From the NCBI GenBank assembly GCA_018883305.1, contig VEQI01000092.1:1-9984 (forward strand): DNA of 9,984 nt. The letters are read 5' to 3'. This document shows positions 6,951 through 9,984 of the stretch, one piece after another. The notes below the pieces were generated by a model that saw nothing but the letters and a program-made list of their open reading frames with translations, searched no databases and was not told the origin of the DNA. Within the stretch, counting starts at the first letter, position 1. Each line of letters starts with the position of its first letter. This DNA is from Limnohabitans sp. (GTDB lineage Bacteria; Pseudomonadota; Gammaproteobacteria; Burkholderiales; Burkholderiaceae_C). The position numbers were made by a program, and so were the translations under genes.

Positions 6951-7833
6951 ACGGTACGCCATTACGGCGCGCCAATTCCACAAACAGCCCTGAGTGGTCC
7001 AGGTCAGCCATGCCGTGCTCAATGCCACTGGCATAGAGCTCCTCCAAGAGCGATGTGATGGGCGCCTGAAACCCGGTCTCTGCAGCCGTGGCCAGCGCAT
7101 TGCGCATGTCTTTGACTTGCACGGTCATGCGCGCACGCGGTGCAAAGTCGTTCTCCACCATGCGTTGTCCGTGCAGTTGCAACACACGGCTGTCGGCGAA
7201 CCCGCCGGTGATAGCCTCACGCACTTTGGCCATGCTGGCGCCGCCGCGTTCACACAGCAACAATGCTTCGGCCACGGCACCAATGGTGATGCCCACAATC
7301 ATTTGATTGGCCAGCTTGGTCAATTGTCCAGAACCATGCGGACCCACATGCGTGGCGCGACCCATCACCTTCAGCACGGGCGCCACTTCATCAAAGTCCG
7401 CTTCATGGCCACCGGCCATCATCACCAGCGTGCCAGCCTCCGCACCCACCGTACCGCCAGAGACCGGAATGTCCAGGTGTCGCAAACCCTGTGCTTCCAA
7501 ACGCTTGGCATGATCACGCGCTTCAACGGGTTTGATGGAAGCCATGTCCACCATCAAGGCACCCGCGCGCATGGCTTGGACCACACCCCCTTCAAACAGC
7601 ACCTGCTCAGTGACCGGACCGTTCTCCAGCATGCTGATCACGATATCGGCTTGCGCGGCGGCTTGTGCAGCTGCGGCGTGAATATGCGCGCCCATCGGGC
7701 GTAGCCGTTCAGCTTTGTCCGGGCTGCGGTTCCAGGCATGGACGGTGTAGCCCGCTTCACATAGCCGTCGGGCCATGGGGAAACCCATGAGGCCGGTACC
7801 GAGGAAGGCAATGGTGGGAAGGGACGTGGTCAT
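6937..7833 (-). CDS. NAD(P)-dependent beta-hydroxyacid dehydrogenase (HIBADH / tartronate-semialdehyde reductase family)
   Basis: A soluble oxidoreductase of 298 aa, a normal family length, interconverting a beta-hydroxyacid and its semialdehyde (for example 3-hydroxyisobutyrate or glycerate/tartronate semialdehyde). The N-terminal Rossmann fold opens with FLGTGLMGFPMARRL (10-24), and N35-R36-S37 follow the second strand, where NADP-preferring members carry such residues. The substrate signature is DIPVSGGTVGAEAGTL (121-136), with Ser125 as the anion-binding serine. The catalytic segment is GSGQLTKLANQMIVG (167-181), giving Lys173 and Asn176. Lys241 in VKDMRNAL (240-247) matches the conserved C-terminal lysine. 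All key residues are present. GGAG lies 8 nt before the start. It overlaps the convergent Bug gene tail by 14 nt and is divergent from the next Bug gene by 74 bp. The exact substrate cannot be told from sequence. Confidence 0.93.
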   Translation of the reverse strand: MTTSLPTIAFLGTGLMGFPMARRLCEAGYTVHAWNRSPDKAERLRPMGAHIHAAAAQAAAQADIVISMLENGPVTEQVLFEGGVVQAMRAGALMVDMASIKPVEARDHAKRLEAQGLRHLDIPVSGGTVGAEAGTLVMMAGGHEADFDEVAPVLKVMGRATHVGPHGSGQLTKLANQMIVGITIGAVAEALLLCERGGASMAKVREAITGGFADSRVLQLHGQRMVENDFAPRARMTVQVKDMRNALATAAETGFQAPITSLLEELYASGIEHGMADLDHSGLFVELARRNGVPFNPA

Positions 7834-7907
7834 GCACAGGACTCCAGAAATTGACAGCCGAAATAATACTGATAAGGTCCGTCCGATCTGAACAGAGGGT
7901 GTCGCTC
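7834..7907. promoter_or_regulatory. divergent promoter region between dehydrogenase and Bug receptor
   Basis: This AT-richer 74-bp gap separates two divergent start codons. For the minus-strand dehydrogenase, TATTAT (7863-7868) is one base from a -10 consensus, with TTCAGA (7887-7892) at 18-bp spacing matching four of six -35 positions. On the plus strand a perfect TTGACA is at 7851-7856, but the only -10 at a reasonable distance, TAAGGT at 7873-7878 (16 bp), is poor. GAGGG (7895-7899) is the ribosome-binding site for the Bug gene at 7908. The promoter assignments are tentative. Confidence 0.35.
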
Positions 7908-8891
7908 ATGACGCAGTCGTTGATTTCACGTCGCCGTTGCTTGCACCATGGTCTGGGAGTGACTGCCGCCTTGGCCGCGCCGTGGGCTCTGGGTCAAACC
8001 TTTCCACAAAAGCCAGTCCGTTTGCTGGTGGGCTATTCCGCGGGCGGTGGTGTAGATGCCATGGCGCGTTTGCTGGCCCAGGGCTTGTCGGGCTTGTGGG
8101 GGCAACAGGTGGTGGTGGAGAACCGTGCCGGGGCTTCGGGGTTGATTGCGGCGGAAGCGGTGTCCCGTTCCGCCGCGGACGGGCACACGCTGTTGCTGGG
8201 CGAAAGTGGTCTCTTCATCGCGCATTTGCTCCAGCCTCGTGCAAGCCTGGACCCCACCAAAGCCTTCGTGCCTGTGGCGGGGTTGTTCACCTCTCCGCTC
8301 ATGGTGGTCGGCTCCATGGGGTTTCCTGCGCACCATCCGTCGTCCTTGTTGAATGAGCTCAAGTTGAATCCAGGTCGCTATGCTTATGCCACTTCGGGGG
8401 TGGGCACGGTGCAGCACCTGGGGTTTGAAATGCTCAAGCGCAGGACGGGAGCCTTTGTGGTTCACATCCCTTACCGAGGAGCTGCGCAAATATTGCCTGA
8501 CATCGTGGGCGGTCAAGTTCCGTTGGGCGTGGTGAGCGCCACGGCGGGCATCGCACAGGCCAGGGCCGGCAAGGTCAAGGCCCTGGCCTTGATGAGTCCG
8601 GTGCGCTTGCCTGGCGCAGAGCAAGTGGCACCTTTGTCTGAGGTATTGCCTGGGTTTCAAGTGGCGCCCCGCTTGTGCTTGCTGGCACCATCGGCAACGC
8701 CCGCAGCGGTGGTGGACAGTTTGTCTGAAGCGGTCCGTCAGGTGCTGGAATCCTCGGACTCGGTGGCCGCTGCCTTGCGGCAAGGGGCGGTGCCGGCCTA
8801 TCTTTCGGCGAACCGGATGGTGACGGATCTGCCTCGTGAAGTGAAGGAGTGGGCTGGCGTGATTCAGGCGCAGAACATAGGGGAGAGTTGA
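7908..8891 (+). CDS. Bug/TctC-family periplasmic solute-binding protein
   Basis: A full-length (327 aa) TTT-type receptor. The start at 7908 (MTQSLISRRR) was chosen because GAGGG lies 8 nt upstream and the export signal begins there; an in-frame ATG at 7851 would add 19 residues without signal character and overlap the promoter region. ISRRRCLHHG (6-15) is the most Tat-like signal of the five receptors, and the likely cleavage is ALG/Q after residue 29. Motifs are KPVRLLVGYSAGGGVDAMAR (35-54), GQQVVVENRAGASGLIAAEA (65-84), AADGHTLLLGE (89-99), VHIPYRGAAQ (185-194) and DIVGGQVPLGVVS (198-210). The segment before TSPL (128-131) and the C-terminal domain diverge from the other four, and PTLVQQG-like sequence is replaced by APLSEVLPG (241-249). 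It is divergent from the hydroxyacid dehydrogenase, suggesting a shared regulator and perhaps a shared substrate. Ligand unknown. Confidence 0.94.
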   Translation: MTQSLISRRRCLHHGLGVTAALAAPWALGQTFPQKPVRLLVGYSAGGGVDAMARLLAQGLSGLWGQQVVVENRAGASGLIAAEAVSRSAADGHTLLLGESGLFIAHLLQPRASLDPTKAFVPVAGLFTSPLMVVGSMGFPAHHPSSLLNELKLNPGRYAYATSGVGTVQHLGFEMLKRRTGAFVVHIPYRGAAQILPDIVGGQVPLGVVSATAGIAQARAGKVKALALMSPVRLPGAEQVAPLSEVLPGFQVAPRLCLLAPSATPAAVVDSLSEAVRQVLESSDSVAAALRQGAVPAYLSANRMVTDLPREVKEWAGVIQAQNIGES

Positions 8892-8954
8892 GTGGGGGTG
8901 GCTTGTGTAGAGTTTGGAGGCTTGGCCGGCGCTTAGGGTGCTGGAAAAGACGGT

Positions 8955-8960
8955 TATAAT
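8955..8960 (+). promoter_or_regulatory. -10 box for the tRNA gene
   Basis: A perfect TATAAT sits 35 bp before the first base of the tRNA in a stretch with no coding gene. The best partner at 17 bp is CTTAGG (8932-8937), a poor -35. Transcription would start near 8967, just before the small leader hairpin. Confidence 0.55.
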
Positions 8961-8967
8961 GTTGGAC

Positions 8968-8983
8968 TTCCTCAGCAGAGGAA
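8968..8983 (+). repeat. perfect inverted repeat in the tRNA leader
   Basis: TTCCTC-AGCA-GAGGAA forms a 6-bp stem with a 4-nt loop between the -10 box and the mature tRNA, at the expected 5' end of the precursor. There is no T-tract, so it is not a terminator. It could be a 5'-end hairpin of the pre-tRNA or a protein-binding dyad. Confidence 0.5.
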
Positions 8984-8995
8984 ATCACGACCTTT

Positions 8996-9072
8996 GGAGA
9001 TATAGCTCAGTTGGTGAGAGCGCGGGATTCATAACCCCGAGGTCGGTGGTTCAAATCCACCTATCTCCACCA
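8996..9072 (+). tRNA. tRNA-Met (CAU anticodon), elongator type; tRNA-Ile2 not excluded
   Basis: A complete 77-nt cloverleaf with encoded CCA. The acceptor stem is GGAGATA (8996-9002) with TATCTCC (9062-9068), all seven pairs formed. The D-arm is GCTC (9005-9008) with GAGC (9018-9021). The anticodon stem is CGGGA (9023-9027) with CCCCG (9035-9039), the loop TTCATAA and the anticodon CAT at 9030-9032. The T-arm is GGTGG/CCACC around TTCAAAT, and the discriminator is A9069. The paired G1-C72 rules out the initiator tRNA, which has an unpaired first position. CAU is also the gene-level anticodon of tRNA-Ile2, read as AUA after lysidine modification, and I cannot exclude this. The pair next to the anticodon loop is an A-C mismatch. 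Confidence 0.93.
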
Positions 9073-9080
9073 AACACCTA

Positions 9081-9110
9081 GGGCACAGAACTTCTCTGTC
9101 CCCTTTTTTT
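9081..9110 (+). terminator. Rho-independent terminator of the tRNA gene
   Basis: GGG (9081-9083), a bulged C and ACAGA (9085-9089) pair with TCTGT (9095-9099) and CCC (9100-9102) around the loop ACTTC. One C and seven T (9104-9110) follow. It begins 8 nt after the tRNA CCA end, the expected place for a monocistronic tRNA. Confidence 0.85.
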
Positions 9111-9390
9111 ATGCCCTGCAGGGCGTGTATTGGGGCGGCTCCCGCGCCTTGTCTCAACCCCTTGGCAAGCTGAAACCCGGTGACTTCGTGTCACTCAGGC
9201 TGCTTCTCTCTTCTGCTTCGTTGTTTCACGAGGCTCAGGAGTTGTACGCCAACGATTGCGTGTCCACAATCGGCCAAGAGCCGCCGCTGACAGCCAAGTT
9301 CGCTGTCGAGCCAATCACCGTGCCCAGTACGGAGAGGGCAAAAATGCCCACATGCCAGTTGAATCAATTGCCTATGTATAGACTCTGACT
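9111..9390. other. region without a recognisable gene between the tRNA terminator and the antiporter fragment
   Basis: I see no recognisable gene here. A GTG-initiated frame (9125-9388, 87 codons) is open on the plus strand, but it lacks a ribosome-binding site, begins inside a palindrome next to a terminator and resembles no family I know. The palindrome GCCCTGCAGGGC is at 9113-9124. GTGAC-TTCGT-GTCAC at 9181-9195 can form a small hairpin. No clear promoter for the downstream antiporter fragment was found. The stretch may be decayed or rearranged DNA next to a tRNA gene. Confidence 0.5.
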
Positions 9391-9864
9391 ATGAAGTTGA
9401 GCTCGCGATTGCCAGTCTGGTCGATCATCTGTCCCGTGGCAGCTTGGATTCTTCTCGTCCTGCAATGGACCGGTGACGGCGTCGGGTTGGGGGAACTGTT
9501 TGACGTATTTTTTGTCTCCGGTCTGATTGCCGCCGTTCTCGCGGCCGTCTATCACGCGGAAGTCGTGGCTCACCGGGTTGGTGAACCCTTCGGCACGCTG
9601 GTGCTGGCACTTGCGGTCACAGGTATTGAGGTCGCGCTGATCGTGTCGCTGATGATCGCGGGAGGCGAGGCTGCCAGCGGATTGGCCCGGGATACCGTTT
9701 TTGCCTCCGTCATGATCATTCTCAACGGCATGGTCGGCCTTTGCCTGCTCACCGGCGGACGCCGCCATGGTGAGCAATCCTTTGGCTTGTTCGGTGTGTC
9801 AGCGGCTTTGGCCACCCTCGCGGCCATCTCGGTGCTCACCCTGGTGTTGCCCAACTACTGTTGA
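9391..9864 (+). pseudogene. chaA: ChaA-type calcium/sodium:proton antiporter, 3'-truncated by an inserted element
   Basis: The N-terminal part of an inner-membrane cation/proton antiporter of the CaCA superfamily (ChaA). Helices lie at about 9-25, 36-54, 68-90, 103-122 and 135-153. The ion-binding alpha-repeat is clear: HAEVVAHRVGEPFGTL (55-70) with Glu65, then GIEVALIVSLMIAGGE (78-93) with Glu80, ARDTVF (99-104) and MVGLCLLTGGRRHGEQSF (114-131). The frame stops after VLPNYC (157 aa), whereas the family is about 350-370 aa. The second alpha-repeat is therefore missing and the product should not transport. The stop (9862-9864) comes from sequence that looks like an insertion-element end, so Cys157 and the stop are probably not native. 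No ribosome-binding site precedes the ATG at 9391. An interrupted gene resuming beyond the window is possible. Confidence 0.8.
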
Positions 9865-9872
9865 ATCTCAAC

Positions 9873-9886
9873 CAAATCTGACCCCG
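9873..9886 (+). repeat. terminal-type direct repeat, copy 1
   Basis: CAAATCTGACCCCG, matching copy 2 at 9897-9910 in 13 of 14 positions, with starts 24 nt apart. It lies 14 bp inside the proposed insertion boundary and is probably a transposase-binding repeat. Confidence 0.6.
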
Positions 9887-9896
9887 GGTTGTCATT

Positions 9897-9910
9897 CAAA
9901 TTTGACCCCG
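9897..9910 (+). repeat. terminal-type direct repeat, copy 2
   Basis: CAAATTTGACCCCG, differing from copy 1 (9873-9886) only by T for C at the sixth base. The two copies are separated by GGTTGTCATT. This tandem arrangement is the main evidence for a mobile-element end. Confidence 0.6.
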
Positions 9911-9984
9911 CCCTGGTCTCAGTGCTTGGGCTACTGAGTTGTGGATAAGTCTATCGCAGGCTCGATGTTGTCTCCTTTCTGATC

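Larger units (their letters stand above)
9859..9984. mobile_element. probable insertion-sequence end (IS21-like?), partial
   Basis: The antiporter homology ends at about 9858 and non-homologous sequence beginning TGTTGAATCTC follows. Within 55 bp it carries two near-identical repeats ending in TGACCCCG, spaced 24 nt apart. Multiple short terminal repeats and a 5'-TG end are features of IS21-family elements, and GACCCC-type repeats are common in them; that is family knowledge, not a match I could run. No transposase reading frame starts before the window ends. The exact boundary, orientation and family are inferred. Confidence 0.45.

Noticed and set aside
7926..8783. A 285-codon antisense frame opposite the last Bug gene.
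   Set aside because: It is a GC-rich antisense shadow, with Gln/His/Arg-rich composition and no ribosome-binding site or homology.
8996..9072. Initiator tRNA-fMet.
   Set aside because: The first acceptor pair is a normal G-C, whereas initiators have an unpaired C1-A72.
9113..9124. Perfect palindrome GCCCTGCAGGGC as a terminator or attachment site.
   Set aside because: It follows a better terminator with its own T-tract, has no loop or T-tract, and no second copy is seen.
9125..9388. An 87-codon GTG-started frame after the tRNA terminator.
   Set aside because: No ribosome-binding site, starts in a palindrome, no family resemblance; kept only as a note on the gene-free region.
1..9984. CRISPR array, toxin-antitoxin pair, phage gene cluster or a new defence system.
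   Set aside because: No regularly spaced repeats, no small paired genes and no nuclease, helicase or integrase motifs were found on either strand.

Overview
The window is GC-rich and densely coded. Its most striking content is five periplasmic receptors of the Bug/TctC family (tripartite tricarboxylate transporter solute-binding proteins). Large expansions of this family are typical of Burkholderiales, so the source is most likely a beta-proteobacterium of that order, perhaps Comamonadaceae or Alcaligenaceae. This is inferred from gene content and codon style, not from a marker gene. The genes are ordinary families; the interest lies in their arrangement and in a disrupted right end.

Layout, left to right. 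Positions 1-1674 hold two Bug receptors on the minus strand, 37 bp apart and probably one transcript; the left one runs off the window. A third Bug receptor (1705-2709, plus) starts only 30 bp from the second, back to back. Positions 2741-4563 (minus) encode the two membrane subunits of a TRAP transporter, small DctQ-like then large DctM-like, coupled by a 4-nt ATGA overlap, with no TRAP receptor gene (dctP) beside them. Divergent from these is a 12-TM major facilitator of the Bcr/CflA drug-efflux type (4623-5861, plus), followed by a fourth Bug receptor (5937-6950, plus). The tail of that gene overlaps a minus-strand NAD(P)-dependent beta-hydroxyacid dehydrogenase (6937-7833) by 14 nt. Divergent from the dehydrogenase is a fifth Bug receptor (7908-8891, plus).

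From about 8930 the character changes. There is a good -10 box, a small leader hairpin, a tRNA with CAU anticodon (8996-9072) and a clear Rho-independent terminator. About 280 bp without a convincing gene follow. Then comes the N-terminal 156 residues of a ChaA-type cation/proton antiporter, cut off where a sequence with repeated CAAAT(C/T)TGACCCCG units begins. That sequence looks like the end of an insertion sequence, possibly IS21-like.

How the parts may work together: Bug receptors bind small carboxylates or related solutes in the periplasm. Here they lack their TctA/TctB membrane partners, and the TRAP membrane pair lacks its receptor. The dehydrogenase, flanked by two Bug genes, suggests handling of a hydroxy- or semialdehyde carboxylic acid. 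No substrate can be named from sequence alone. I found no CRISPR array, toxin-antitoxin pair, phage gene or recognisable new defence system.
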